Source: Pseudofrankia saprophytica
GTDB taxonomy: Bacteria; Actinomycetota; Actinomycetes; Frankiales; Frankiaceae
NCBI RefSeq assembly: GCF_000235425.2
Contig: NZ_KI912266.1
Span: 5,881,582-5,945,581 of the forward strand
Direction of reading: 5' to 3'
DNA: 64,000 bases
In this document: in pieces, positions 17,409 through 26,454 of the stretch
How positions within the stretch are numbered: the stretch's first letter is position 1
How the letters are laid out: each line of letters opens with the position of its first letter
Program-made: the position numbers and the translations under genes
Notes under the pieces: model-generated
Database searches by the model: none
Told to the model about the DNA's origin: nothing
The model's input: only the letters and a program-made list of their open reading frames with translations

Positions 17409-18560
17409 GGGTGCAACTAGTCGGTTAGGGGCGCTGAGCTGCGCGAACAGCGCGTCGGGGATCATGCCGGGTTATGGTGTCGATGGTGATGTTCTTGCTG
17501 GTGCGCAGGCTGCTCGGCGTGGTCGGCCTGGGTGCGCGGCCTGACGAGAAGGACGTCGAGATCGCGGTCCTTCGCCATCAGCTGGCCGTACTGCGCCGTC
17601 AGGTCGCTCGGCCGCGGTACACCTCATCTGATCGGATGCTGCTGGCCTCGCTGGCTCAGCTGTTGCCCCGCCCGCGCTGGTCGGCGTTTCTCGTCACGCC
17701 TGCAACGCTGCTGTGCTGGCATCGAGACCTCGTCCGGCGCCACTGGACCTACCCGCAGCAGCGTCGTGGCCGGCGTCTCGACGATGTGGTCGCGCAGCTG
17801 GTGCTCCGGCTGGCCCGGGAGAATCCCCGCTGGGGCTATCCGCGGATCGTCGGCGAATGCCGCAAGCTGCACGTCCAGGTCTCGGCGACCTCCGTGCGCA
17901 ACATCCTGCGCCGCCACGGTCTTGGTCCGGCGCCTCGTCGCGGTGGCGGTCCGAGCTGGTCGCAGTTCCTGCGCGATCAGGCCCGGGGCGTGTTGGCGTG
18001 CGACTTCCTGACTGTCGACACCGTGACGTTGACCAGGCTGTACGTGCTGTTTTTCGTTGGGCTTGACCGCCGCCGGGTCTGGCTCGCCGGCGTGACCGAA
18101 CACCCCAGCGCCGCGTGGGTCACGCAGCAGGTGCGGAACCTCGTCTACCACCTCGGCGACAACGGCGGTGGGCCGTACAAGTTCCTGGTCCGCGACCGGG
18201 ACACCAAGTTCGTCCGCGGCTTCGACGGCGTCTTCGCGGACGAGAGCATCCGGATCCTAAGGACACCGGTCCAAGCGCCGAAGGCGAATGCCTTCGCGGA
18301 ACGCTGGGTCCGCACCGTGCGCGCTGAGTGCCTGGACTGGTCCCTGATCTGGAACCGGCGCCACGCCGAACAGGTCCTGTCGACCTACGTCGAGCACTAC
18401 AACACCGCCCGACCCCACCGCGGGATCGACCTCGACACGCCCGACCCGTCGACACCGGCCGGTGATCCGACCAGCCCGATCAGACGCATCGACCGCCTCG
18501 GCGGCCTCCTCCACGAATATCAGCGAGCGGCCTGATCAGCGAAACCGTCCATTTGCACCC
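17409..18560 (+). mobile_element. E-type rve insertion sequence, copy 1
   Basis: The ends are imperfect inverted repeats beginning GGGTGCAA (left) and ending TTGCACCC (right). About 1152 bp hold one full transposase gene. The second copy at 25293-26454 has the same ends. The insertion truncates an enoyl-CoA hydratase on the left and abuts a D-type transposase fragment on the right. Confidence 0.82.
17474..18535 (+). CDS. rve/DDE transposase of E-type IS (353 aa)
   Basis: An N-terminal HTH region (VAVLRRQ-like: LAVLRRQVARPRY), an HTH_21-like segment (NPRWGYPRIVGECRKL) and an integrase core with candidate acidic residues in ACDFLTVDT, VRDRDTKF and FAERWVRTVR. The tail GGLLHEYQRAA resembles that of the A-type enzyme, so the two are relatives. 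The frame is intact and the IS ends are present, so this copy could be mobile. Coding strand and length agree with its frameshifted sister at 25357-26417. Confidence 0.88.
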   Translation: MVSMVMFLLVRRLLGVVGLGARPDEKDVEIAVLRHQLAVLRRQVARPRYTSSDRMLLASLAQLLPRPRWSAFLVTPATLLCWHRDLVRRHWTYPQQRRGRRLDDVVAQLVLRLARENPRWGYPRIVGECRKLHVQVSATSVRNILRRHGLGPAPRRGGGPSWSQFLRDQARGVLACDFLTVDTVTLTRLYVLFFVGLDRRRVWLAGVTEHPSAAWVTQQVRNLVYHLGDNGGGPYKFLVRDRDTKFVRGFDGVFADESIRILRTPVQAPKANAFAERWVRTVRAECLDWSLIWNRRHAEQVLSTYVEHYNTARPHRGIDLDTPDPSTPAGDPTSPIRRIDRLGGLLHEYQRAA

Positions 18561-18868
18561 CTCAGAGCGATCAGGTTGTGGCGCCAGCGCAGCACCGTCT
18601 CCGCGCGCACGAGTAGCCGCAGGTCGCGCAGGGTTGGCCGCGGCAGCGTGTGCAGGAGTGCGGCGAGCAGGGCGCGGTCGGCGGGCTGGAGCTGGATCCG
18701 GTGGCCGTCGAGTTGGCGGTGCAGCACGGCGATCTGGTGTCGCAGGGTGAGGATCTCGATGTCCTTGTCGTGATCGCTGCGGGGCAGCAGGCGCAGCAGC
18801 GCGAACGCGTTCGTGACACCGAGATAGGTCAGCCGAAGCACGATGAGGTGGCATCCTCGCGCAGCCAC
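18561..18868 (-). pseudogene. D-type rve transposase, N-terminal fragment
   Basis: Minus-strand translation has LTYLGVTNAFALLRLLP, the HTH helix LTLRHQIAVLHRQLDG and LLVRAETVLRWRHNLIA, then stops at the right end of the E-type IS. The catalytic core is missing. The fragment corresponds to the front end of the transposase whose C-terminal halves occur at 21338-21557 and 28314-28933. Confidence 0.75.
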
Positions 18869-18910
18869 CGGCCCCGACGGCTGCGGCCACCCTGACCAGG
18901 GCGGATGGCA

Positions 18911-19093
18911 TTATCGGCACACACAGCGTTGCGCCGTCGGCCAGTCGGCCAGTCGACCCAGTCCGGCACCCGTCGTCGTGAACGTCCGTACTTCGCCCCG
19001 CCGACCGCCCCCACGCCCAGGCAGCCGCACCGCCGCCACGACCGTGTCCCGGTGCACATCCAGCCCTGCGACCCGGCCGATCAGCACATCCAT
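18911..19093 (-). pseudogene. IS110-family transposase, N-terminal fragment
   Basis: From ATG 19093 the minus strand reads MDVLIGRVAGLDVHRDTVV, the DEDD-type start of IS110 transposases with its first catalytic Asp (GLDVH). The match breaks off after about 60 residues. Nothing is recognised from 19094 to 19364. Confidence 0.75.
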
Positions 19094-19364
19094 CAAAGAC
19101 CAGCTCCGTCCCCTCGACCCGCGACCGACACAGACCGCCCGGGGAGGACCTGTCACCAAAGATTTTGAGGTACGCGCTCATGGCAGCAGGACAGGATTCC
19201 TCAGGACCTCCGCGCCACACTGACCTACGGGCTCACAGCACCAAGGCGCCACGACGTCGGACCGGACGGCGCCACCGGGCTCATCAGGACAGGGGGCCGG
19301 CGCAAGCCGGCATGATCACTGGGTGGCCGCGTCGCGCGGCTACCCAGAATGGACCCCGCCGGTG

Positions 19365-20627
19365 CTACTGGAGCGGCTCGCCGCACCAGTAACCGTCCTT
19401 ATTGAGCGCGGCGGGCGGTTGCATCGTAATGAATTGATTGCCCGCCGAGTCGACCTTGACGAAGATCCGACAGAGCGTCGGTTGCTTCGGCTTGGTGAGA
19501 TCGGTCGGCGCTGAGATGCCACCCGCCGTGTAGTCGGTTTCCTTGCGGAGGTTGGCGATGAATGCCTGGCGGGTGGGGCAGGTACCGGCGCGTTGCAGGC
19601 CCGTGATCATCTCGTCGGCGGCGACATAGCCGGAGACTGCCAGTTCGTCGGTCGGGTCCGAGACCTCGGGGGCGTAGGTGCTCATCACCGTGCGATAGGC
19701 GATCATGGGAGGAGACGTCAGAGGCGCGATGCTGGACGGGATCGACATCCCGGCCATGTCGGTGCCCCGCGTCGCGAGCAGGGTCGCGTTGTAGCCGCTG
19801 GAGTTCAGGGCGACGGTGAAGTTCACTCCGAGTTGTTTGGCGGCCGAGTAGATGTCGATGAACGGCTCGGGCTGGGCAGCGCCGATAAGCGTGTCCGCTC
19901 CGGACTGCTTCAGTTGTTGGGCGACGTGCGTCGTGTCGGTGACGTTCGCGACGTAGGTGACCGAGCCGACGACCTCGATACCGCGACTTTGCAGGCTCGG
20001 CGCGAGCTGCGCCGCGAGGGTCGCGGAAGTCGAGACCGTCGGGTCAATGAGAATCATTGCCTTGTGGCCACCCGCGGCCTTGACGAAGTCCCCATAAATC
20101 GTGGAGCCGCCAGTATTGAACAGGTTGCCGGAGTGAAAGATGTTCGGGTAGTCGCTGTAAGCGACGCTCGTGGCGGTTCCGGTGACCGGCACGCCCTGCT
20201 GGGCTAACCAGGGGGCGGACTTGTCCAGCGCGATCGAGGTCGTGATGAGACCGAAAACCTTCTGGGTGTTGACCAGGTCGTGCGCGACTACGGAGAAGGT
20301 CTCCGGCTCGGACTGGTCGTCGCGCCACTCGAGGTCGATCTGGCGGCCGTTGATGCCGCCCTGCGCGTTCTGCTGGTCGACGCGGGCCTGCGCGCCGCTG
20401 CGGGCGTCTCTGAAAGCGGACGCGACCCCGCCGGGCCCTGTGTCGGGGTAGATGTAACCGATCTTGATGGAGTTGGCCGTCACGCCTGGGGCGTTGATCG
20501 GGCAGGCCGCGGCGCCTGTCGCGGGCGGGTGCGACTGTCCGCACCCGGTGAGGGCGACAGGCAACCCGATCAGTGTTGCGGCGACCGCCGCCGTGGTCGT
20601 CCGCACCCCTATACGTTGACGAGTCAT
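19365..20627 (-). CDS. Branched-chain-type ABC substrate-binding lipoprotein (420 aa)
   Basis: ATG 20627 follows GAGGGG at good spacing. A lipoprotein signal ends in the lipobox ALTGC with Cys at residue 29. The mature part is a periplasmic-binding-protein type I fold (Peripla_BP_6, LivK-like): IKIGYIYPDTGPGG at the start of lobe 1, then QGGINGRQIDLEWRDDQ. Such proteins capture amino acids, aromatic acids or other small carboxylates outside the membrane and hand them to LivHMGF permeases. No permease or ATPase gene is adjacent, so this is an orphan receptor. The A-type IS remnant begins 50 bp upstream of its start and may have displaced its natural promoter. Confidence 0.88.
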   Translation of the reverse strand: MTRQRIGVRTTTAAVAATLIGLPVALTGCGQSHPPATGAAACPINAPGVTANSIKIGYIYPDTGPGGVASAFRDARSGAQARVDQQNAQGGINGRQIDLEWRDDQSEPETFSVVAHDLVNTQKVFGLITTSIALDKSAPWLAQQGVPVTGTATSVAYSDYPNIFHSGNLFNTGGSTIYGDFVKAAGGHKAMILIDPTVSTSATLAAQLAPSLQSRGIEVVGSVTYVANVTDTTHVAQQLKQSGADTLIGAAQPEPFIDIYSAAKQLGVNFTVALNSSGYNATLLATRGTDMAGMSIPSSIAPLTSPPMIAYRTVMSTYAPEVSDPTDELAVSGYVAADEMITGLQRAGTCPTRQAFIANLRKETDYTAGGISAPTDLTKPKQPTLCRIFVKVDSAGNQFITMQPPAALNKDGYWCGEPLQ

Positions 20628-20680
20628 CAGGTGTCCCCTCGATCGGATGATCCACATGAAAAATGAGAGTCGACTCTAAC

Positions 20681-21337
20681 CTTGTACCGTGCCAGAACTC
20701 GATTCAGGGTGTTGAGCTGCGGTTTCGCTGTTCGCCGTGGCGGTGGATGATCGTGGGTGTGGTGGTGCGGCTGGTGTATCTGGTCACGGTCCGGGTGTTC
20801 GGTTGGCTCGTCCTGCTGACCCGCGGCGACGCGGCGACGCGGCGAGGACGGCGGAGCTGCTGGTGCTGCGCCAGGAGGTCGCCGTGTTGCGTCGCCAGGT
20901 CGAGCGGCCCCGGTTCAGCTGGCCCGACCGTGCCCTCCTGGCCGCGCTGGCCCGACTGCTACCCCGGGGACGACGTGTTCGCCTCCGAAGGTGTTCAGGT
21001 CGTTCGGACGCCGCCGCGGACACCACAGGCGAACTGCTACGTGGAGCGGTTCATCCGCTCCGTCCGCCAGGAGTGCACCGACCGGATCCTTCTCTACGGC
21101 GAACGCCACGCCACCGCCGTACTCGACGACTACGCCCGCCACTTCAACGACCACCGGCCACACCAAGGACGAGACCAACATCCGCCGCACCACGACCCGG
21201 CCGCCGTCACACCCCTCGACGGCCCGATCCGCCGCCACAAGGTCCTCGGCGGCGTGATCAACGAGTACCACCGCGCCGCCTGACCAAACAGCGACATCGC
21301 TGGTCACGCCCCGGATCGAGTTCTGGCACGCTACAGG
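20681..21337 (+). mobile_element. A-type IS, internally deleted copy 2
   Basis: Both 23-bp inverted ends are present (left CTTGTACCGTGCCAGAACTC, right ..TTCTGGCACGCTACAGG), but only 657 bp remain of about 1195. The copy sits between the orphan binding protein and a D-type IS remnant that starts at the very next base. Confidence 0.85.
20742..21283 (+). pseudogene. A-type transposase, frameshift plus internal deletion
   Basis: The N-terminus ([19 protein letters not shown]) runs into an 8-bp tandem duplication (GCGACGCG-like, about 20825-20840) that shifts the frame. The adjacent frame continues [20 protein letters not shown] to about 20965. About 160 codons covering HTH_21 and the first catalytic Asp are then missing. 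The C-terminus resumes at [16 protein letters not shown] and runs to the normal tail. It cannot make an active enzyme. Confidence 0.88.
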
Positions 21338-21557
21338 CACCTGCGGACCGTCCTGACCGAATACACAGCCCACTACAACGGACGACGACCCCACCGCAGC
21401 CGCGATCTCCGACCACCCCGGCCCGATCACCCCGTCACAGACCTCACCACCAAAAGGATCAAGCGCCGACCCGTCCCCGGTGGACTGATCAACCAGTACG
21501 AACCAGCCGCATAAAACCCCAGGTCAACCCCGTGACGCAGTGCTGGCACCTCACAGG
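21338..21557 (+). mobile_element. D-type IS, 3' remnant
   Basis: The translation [19 protein letters not shown] ... LINQYEPAA ends at a stop at 21512-21514 and is followed by the IS end GTGCTGGCACCTCACAGG. It is the C-terminal end of the transposase also found at 28314-28933. It starts at the exact right boundary of the A-type copy, so the A-type element probably inserted into it. Confidence 0.78.
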
Positions 21558-21623
21558 ATCCAGCATGGTGCACGTGACCCAGATCGTTGAGGGACTGCGG
21601 ATGTCCCCCTGGAAGTCCTGCTG

Positions 21624-21992
21624 GTGCTCGGCGCGGTCGCCCTGGTGGTGGCGCGCTGGCTCCCCGCGGCTGCCCGTCGGCCACTGACGTTCGGCTCGGT
21701 GGCAACCGTCGCGCCCTCTGGATTGGTGCTGGGCGTGGTGGGGCTGCGCTGGCAGGTGGTGCCGGTACTCGTCGGCGCGGCTGCGGCCACCTCGTTCGCC
21801 CTCGCTCCGCTACTGCCCCTACGCGATGACCGCTCGCCGCGCCGGGCCCCGTGGTGGCTCGCGCTGCCGGGATCGGCGCTGTGCCTCGGTCTGATCGCCT
21901 CGGGCCCCGCGACGGCCTGGGCACTGCCCAGGCCGGTGTTCCCCAAGCCGTCGGGGAGCTCCGCCGGGCTGCCCGGTTCGGCGCTTCTGTAA
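21624..21992 (+). pseudogene. N-terminal membrane part of an alpha/beta-hydrolase-like gene
   Basis: The frame encodes several hydrophobic segments ([55 protein letters not shown]) then VFPKPSG and a quick stop. The pattern resembles the membrane leader of actinobacterial PAF-acetylhydrolase or dienelactone-hydrolase-like proteins, in which the catalytic domain follows a Pro-rich FP.P.G motif. Here the catalytic domain is absent and the start is unclear, because it joins IS remnant DNA. It is probably a truncated gene. The family guess is weak. Confidence 0.45.
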
Positions 21993-22086
21993 CGCCTGTC
22001 CGTCAAGGGCCGTGCGCACGGAGACGCCCAGGAGGTGCGGGTTGAGCGAGGGCGAGAAGGAGAGCATCAGTTCGGGCTTGAATGGC

Positions 22087-23220
22087 TCATTGGGCCTGTC
22101 CATGTCCGGTGAGCATGTCGATCAGGCTGTGGGGTGCGTTGTCGTCGAAGAGGAGCTCGTGAAGGTGGGCGCCATCGGTGGCAGCCGCGGCGCTGCGGGG
22201 GAACAGGGCCTGCTCGTATTCGGTGAGCGCGGCCTCGACATCATCGGGGTGCGCGGCGATGGCCCTGCCGAGTTCGGCTCCGTCGTACATGGCCAGGTTG
22301 GCGCCTTCGCCGTTCGGGGCCGAGAGGTGGGCGGCGTCGCCGAGCAGGGTCGCCCCCGGTACCCGGTCCCACCGGTGCCCGATGGGCAGGGCGTTGAGGG
22401 TGCGCAGGACCGGCGCGGTGTCACTGTCGGTGATCAGAGCGGTGAGCTCCGGCGCCCAGCTGTCGAACTCCTGTGCGATCCGCGCGGTGGCCACGGCGGA
22501 ATCGGTGAAATCGATACCGGCGAACCAGTCCTGCGGCTTGGTGAGCGCCACGTAGGTGTGGAGGGTCCCGCCGCTCTCCCGGTGGGCCTGGATCCCCTTT
22601 CCCGGCGCGAGCGCGAACAGCGATCCGCCGCCGACCGCTTTCGCGCTGGCGGGGTGCCGGGTGTCGCCGTCGAACAGGTAGGTCTCGATGAACGACCTGC
22701 CGACGTACTCGGGTGTGGCGTCGGAGAGCAGTGGCCGGACTCGTGACCACGCGCCGTCCGCGCCGACCAGCAGGCTCGTGACGACGGTGGTGCCGTCGGC
22801 GAAGGTCACCTCGTAGCGGCTGTCGCCGAGGGCGCGGACGCCGCTGACCTTGTGGCCCCACCGGACGGTGCCGGCCGGGAGTGAGTCGAGCAGGATCTGT
22901 CGCAGCGCGCCGCGCTGCACCTCGGGGCGTCCACCCGTGCCGTCGTCGGGTTCGTCGAGCAGAACGGTCCCGTCCGCGGCGAGGACCCGTGTCGCCTCGT
23001 GGCCCTCCAGTATGAGGCCGCGGAACTCCTCGATCAGGTCCGCCGCCCGCAGAGCTGGTTGGCCGTTGTAGTCGTGGATGTCGAGCATCCCGCCCTGCGT
23101 ACGCGCCGTCGGGGAGGGCTCCGCCTCGTAGACCGTGGCCGGGATGCCGTGGACGTGCAGGACGCGGGCGAGCGTGAGGCCGCCGAGTCCGGCGCCGATG
23201 ATCGTGACGGGGGTGCGCAT
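22087..23220 (-). CDS. TetX-like FAD-dependent monooxygenase (377 aa)
   Basis: ATG 23220 has AGGAGTCACG directly upstream. The protein begins with a FAD-binding Rossmann motif (VTIIGAGLGGLTLARVL). It has the second FAD motif LLGDAAHLSAPNGEGAN around two-thirds along and a DG motif (LLVGADGAWSRVR). Length and layout fit the single-component class A flavin monooxygenases that include TetX and relatives, which hydroxylate polycyclic aromatic or antibiotic substrates with NADPH and O2. It is divergent from a TetR-family gene, with a palindromic operator between them, so it is probably induced by its substrate. The natural substrate is unknown. Confidence 0.88.
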   Translation of the reverse strand: MRTPVTIIGAGLGGLTLARVLHVHGIPATVYEAEPSPTARTQGGMLDIHDYNGQPALRAADLIEEFRGLILEGHEATRVLAADGTVLLDEPDDGTGGRPEVQRGALRQILLDSLPAGTVRWGHKVSGVRALGDSRYEVTFADGTTVVTSLLVGADGAWSRVRPLLSDATPEYVGRSFIETYLFDGDTRHPASAKAVGGGSLFALAPGKGIQAHRESGGTLHTYVALTKPQDWFAGIDFTDSAVATARIAQEFDSWAPELTALITDSDTAPVLRTLNALPIGHRWDRVPGATLLGDAAHLSAPNGEGANLAMYDGAELGRAIAAHPDDVEAALTEYEQALFPRSAAAATDGAHLHELLFDDNAPHSLIDMLTGHGQAQ

Positions 23221-23279
23221 CGTGACTCCTTCGGGATCGAGGCCGCCCGGTGAGGTTCGGCCAGTCTCTCTGGTATGTC

Positions 23280-23313
23280 GTTCCAAGATTGGAACAGGGC
23301 TCCATATTGGAAC
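23280..23313. promoter_or_regulatory. Candidate TetR operator between divergent genes
   Basis: GTTCCAAGATTGGAAC (23280-23295) is a perfect 7-bp inverted repeat around GA. It is followed by a second, less perfect site TCCATATTGGAAC ending at 23313. They lie 60-93 bp from the monooxygenase start and 28-61 bp from the TetR start, placed to block both promoters. Confidence 0.75.
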
Positions 23314-23341
23314 GCTGCTCCAGGCATGTCAAGATGGCGGC

Positions 23342-24067
23342 ATGGCAACGCGGACGCGCCGGTCACAGCGGCGCACAGAGGCGCTCTCCCGCGAGCGCAT
23401 CGTCGAGGCCGCCGTCGAGCTGCTCGACGCGGCCGGCGAGGGCGGCCTGACCTTCCGGGTGCTGACCGAGCGCCTCAACACCGGGCCCGGGGCGATCTAC
23501 TGGCATGTCGCGAACAAGGGCGAGCTACTCGGCGCCGCCACCGACGCCGTCGTCGCCGCCGCTCTGGCCATCGAGCCCGCCGAATCTCCGCACTCGCCGC
23601 AGGACGAGATCCGCGCCGTCGCGCTCGGCCTGTTCGACGCGATCGACGAGCATCCGTGGCTCGCCACGCAGCTCTCGACACAGCTGTCCCGCAGCCCCTG
23701 GGGGTCGGTGACGCCGCGGATCCTCGAAAGCATCGGGCGGCAGGTCCGCGCGCTCGGTGTGCCCGAGGGCAGCTGGTTCACGGCGACCTCGGTGCTGGTG
23801 CATTACATCCTCGGCGCCGCCGGCCAGAACGCCGCGAACGCCCGCGTTGTCGGGCCCGACGTGGACCGTGCCGAGTTCCTCGACTCCGTGTCGACGGCAT
23901 GGGAGGAGCTCGACCCCGACGACTACCCGTTTACCCGGGCCGTCGCGGACCAGCTGCGCGACCACGACGACCGCGAGCAGTTCCTCGCCGGGATCGATCT
24001 CGTCCTCACCGGCGTCACCGCTCTGCACCCGCCCGGTGGACAGGTGTGCACCTCGTCCGCCACCTGA
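23342..24067 (+). CDS. TetR-family repressor (241 aa)
   Basis: ATG 23342 starts a basic leader, and the HTH follows (ERIVEAAVELLDAAGEGGLTF ... LNTGPGAIYWHVANKGELL in separate helices). The C-terminal ligand domain of about 150 residues resembles the TetR_C_1 type. The gene is divergent from the TetX-like monooxygenase and shares the GTTCCAA-N2-TTGGAAC operator region. The arrangement is typical of a repressor released by the substrate of the neighbouring enzyme. A longer upstream frame exists but would cover the operator, so I reject that start. Confidence 0.88.
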   Translation: MATRTRRSQRRTEALSRERIVEAAVELLDAAGEGGLTFRVLTERLNTGPGAIYWHVANKGELLGAATDAVVAAALAIEPAESPHSPQDEIRAVALGLFDAIDEHPWLATQLSTQLSRSPWGSVTPRILESIGRQVRALGVPEGSWFTATSVLVHYILGAAGQNAANARVVGPDVDRAEFLDSVSTAWEELDPDDYPFTRAVADQLRDHDDREQFLAGIDLVLTGVTALHPPGGQVCTSSAT

Positions 24068-24485
24068 GCCTGAGGCCTTCAGCTCCCGGCCGTGCCCCGG
24101 CCACAGCGGTAAACCTGTCTGCTCAGAGCCGAAAAATCTGCTCCCGCTGCAGTAGACATCGGGCCCTGCGCCGGGTAGCTTTCCTCTCGTAGGCAAGAGA
24201 GTCCATGGTCGCGGCAGACAGGAACTGTCGCGAGCGGGACGGCGGCCAGACGGGCCGCCGAGCACCACCGTGAAAGTTCGGCGGTACCCATAGACAGCGA
24301 AAAGCGAGAGGAGCAGACGCCACCAGGATCGCCCGGGCGATGGTCTAGCCCGCTCGGGCACCGCAGACCCCGGATTGGAAGGTGGTTCCCGGTCACGCAT
24401 ACGCGATCTCCGCGCACCCTCCCTCTGAGGCGGCGCGGACCCAGGAATCCGGCCCACCTGGCCGGTAGATGGTGTTGAACCCTTA
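24068..24485. other. Intergenic stretch without recognised gene
   Basis: No frame here has the length, coding bias or motifs of a gene. Several short inverted repeats occur, but nothing matches a riboswitch that I know. Confidence 0.45.
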
Positions 24486-24515
24486 GGGCCCTGGTGCCGT
24501 CTGGCACCAGGGCCC
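24486..24515 (+). promoter_or_regulatory. Perfect 13-bp stem-loop just upstream of merR-like gene
   Basis: Arms GGGCCCTGGTGCC (24486-24498) and GGCACCAGGGCCC (24503-24515) are exact complements around the loop GTCT. The right arm ends 24 nt before the GTG start of the MerR-like gene. MerR regulators bind long dyads in promoters, so an operator is likely; a terminator for upstream transcription or a leader hairpin is also possible. Confidence 0.6.
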
Positions 24516-24539
24516 CTTCAACGTGTCCCGAGAGGTGCA

Positions 24540-24875
24540 GTGACTCCTGGAACCACCCGCAAACCGGCCGACAGCCTCGACGACGACGACTACCCCGCCT
24601 ACACCGTGGGCCGTGCGGCCGACATGCTCGGCACCACTCCCGCCTTCCTGCGGGCCCTCGGCGAAGCCCGCCTGATCACTCCCCTGCGCTCCGAAGGCGG
24701 CCACCGCCGCTACTCCCGCTACCAGCTGCGCATCGCCGCCCGCGTCCGGGAGCTCGTCGACGGGGGCACCGCGATCGAGGCCGCCTGCCGCATCGTCATC
24801 CTCGAAGACCAACTCGCGGAAGCCCAAAAGATCAACGAACAACTACGCAACAACCAGCCAGCCGGTCAGCCTTGA
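24540..24875 (+). CDS. MerR-family regulator (111 aa)
   Basis: GTG 24540 is preceded by GAGAGG. The protein has an acidic leader, a MerR winged HTH (YTVGRAADMLGTTPAFLRAL, then GGHRRYSRYQLRIAARVREL) and a short C-terminal helix (ILEDQLAEAQKINEQL) that would dimerise as a coiled coil. There is no ligand domain or metal-binding Cys, so it is a minimal MerR protein. The perfect dyad immediately upstream suggests autoregulation. No target gene is adjacent: downstream is IS debris. Confidence 0.87.
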   Translation: MTPGTTRKPADSLDDDDYPAYTVGRAADMLGTTPAFLRALGEARLITPLRSEGGHRRYSRYQLRIAARVRELVDGGTAIEAACRIVILEDQLAEAQKINEQLRNNQPAGQP

Positions 24876-25067
24876 CCGTCGAGCCGTCCTGACGGACTGA
24901 CAACAGGAAAGCGATCCGCCCGGCTTGGCCGTCGATGTCGCCCGTGCAGAGAGTGGATGGCGACATCGACGACCGGCCGCCGTACGTGATCATCGTGGGC
25001 GACCCTTTGACCTGCGGCTTCGCTGTCCGCCGAGATGGCGGATGAGCCGGGTAGCCCCGGCGCATTG

Positions 25068-25136
25068 CTGCGCCAGGGCTCCCTCAGAACCCGACGTGCG
25101 GGTCGTCCCCGCATCGGGCTCAAGCCGCGTCGCTCG
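25068..25136 (-). ncRNA. Possible group II intron RNA fragment
   Basis: The minus strand reads GAGCCCGATGCGGGG, a short loop, CCCGCACGTCGGGTTC, then TGAGGGAG. This pattern, with an 11-bp stem interrupted by a 2-nt bulge, closely resembles the conserved hairpin found near the reverse-transcriptase ORF of bacterial group II introns. No reverse transcriptase is present nearby, so it would be a remnant. The call rests on memory of the motif. Apart from this hairpin, I see nothing in 24876-25292. Confidence 0.35.
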
Positions 25137-25292
25137 GTGCTTCCTCCGCGCTGTGGGGTGCGGATCGCACTGCGCCCTGGTGTCGCGCGCAGTCGGTGTG
25201 GACATACCGGTGTTTCGTCCGGCTACTGCTGAGATCGTGCACCGGTTGGTAGGTCATCCGGGCTCCGAGGCCGGCGAACCACTCCGTCCTGG

Positions 25293-26454
25293 GGGTGCAG
25301 GTGGACGGTCAGGGGCGCTGATCTGGGCGAATGGTCGTCGGGGACCATGACGAGTCATGGTGTCGACGGTGGTATTCCTGATGGTGCGCAGGCTGCTTGG
25401 CATGGCCGGCTTGGGCGGGCGGCCGGACGAGAAGGACGTCGAGATCGCCGTCCTGCGCCATCAGATCGCGGTGCTACGTCGCCAGGTCGCCCGGCCGCGA
25501 TACTCGCCGTCCGATCGGATGCTGCTGGCCAGCCTGGCCCAGCTCCTCCCCCGCCCACGCTGGTCGACGTTTCTCGTCACCCCCGCAACCCTGTTGCGCT
25601 GGCACCGCGAGCTGGTCCGGCGTCACTGGACCCACCCGCAGCGGCGTCACGGTCGCCGGCTCGAGGACGCGACGTGCAGCTCGTGCTCCGGCTCGCCCGA
25701 GAGAATCCCCGCTGGGGCTACCTCAGGATCGTCGGAGAATGCCGCAAGCTGCAGGTCCACGTGTCGGCCACGTCGGTCCGCAACATCCTTCGCCGCCACG
25801 GTATTGGCCCGGCCCCCCGCCGCGACGCAGGTCCCAGCTGGTCGCAGTTCCTGCGCAGCCAGGCCCGCGGCATACTCGCCTGCGACTTCCTCACCCTCGG
25901 CACCGTCACCATGGCCAGGCTGTACGTCCGGTTTTTCGTAGAGCCCGACCGCCGCCACGTCTGGCTCGCCGGCGTCACCGCCCACCCCACCACCACCTGG
26001 ATCACTCAACAAGCCCGAAACCTCGCCTATCAGCTCGGCGACAACGCCGCCGGGCCGTACAGGTTCCTGATCCGCGACCGGGACGCCAAGCTCGTCGCCG
26101 GCTTCGACGAGGTCTTCACCGACGAGGGCATTCGGATCCTCAGGACGCCGGTCCAGGCGCCGCGGGCGAACACCTTCGCCGAACGCTGGATCCGCACCGT
26201 CCGCGCCGAGCGCCTGGACTGGAACTTGATCTGGAACCGGCGCCACGCCGACCAGGTCCTGTCGACCTACGTCAAGCACTACAACACCGCTCGACCTCAC
26301 CGAGGCATCGACCTCGACACCCCCACCGCGCAGACCCCGACCGGCGATCCGGCTGGCCCGATCAGACGCATCGACCGCCTCGGCGGCCTCCTCCACGAAT
26401 ACCAACGAGCCGCATGATCAAGGCTCCGACCGGTGAAATCGCACACTTGCACCC
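25293..26454 (+). mobile_element. E-type rve insertion sequence, copy 2
   Basis: The left end GGGTGCAGGTGGACGGT and right end ..ACTTGCACCC match those of copy 1 at 17409-18560. About 1162 bp contain one transposase gene disabled by a frameshift. Confidence 0.82.
25357..26417 (+). pseudogene. E-type transposase with 1-bp deletion
   Basis: The N-terminal frame (MVSTVVFLMVRRLLG to RRLEDA) is homologous to the intact copy at 17474. At about 25672 one base is missing relative to that copy, and the homologous reading continues in another frame (VQLVLRLARENPRWGYLRIV) to the normal tail GGLLHEYQRAA. One Asp in the first catalytic motif is also changed (ACDFLTLGT versus ACDFLTVDT). A full-length enzyme would need ribosomal frameshifting. 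Confidence 0.85.

Noticed and set aside
24120-24330. Possible riboswitch or structured RNA before the MerR gene
   Set aside because: Several short inverted repeats are present, but no known riboswitch core could be recognised and the DNA is far from the next start.
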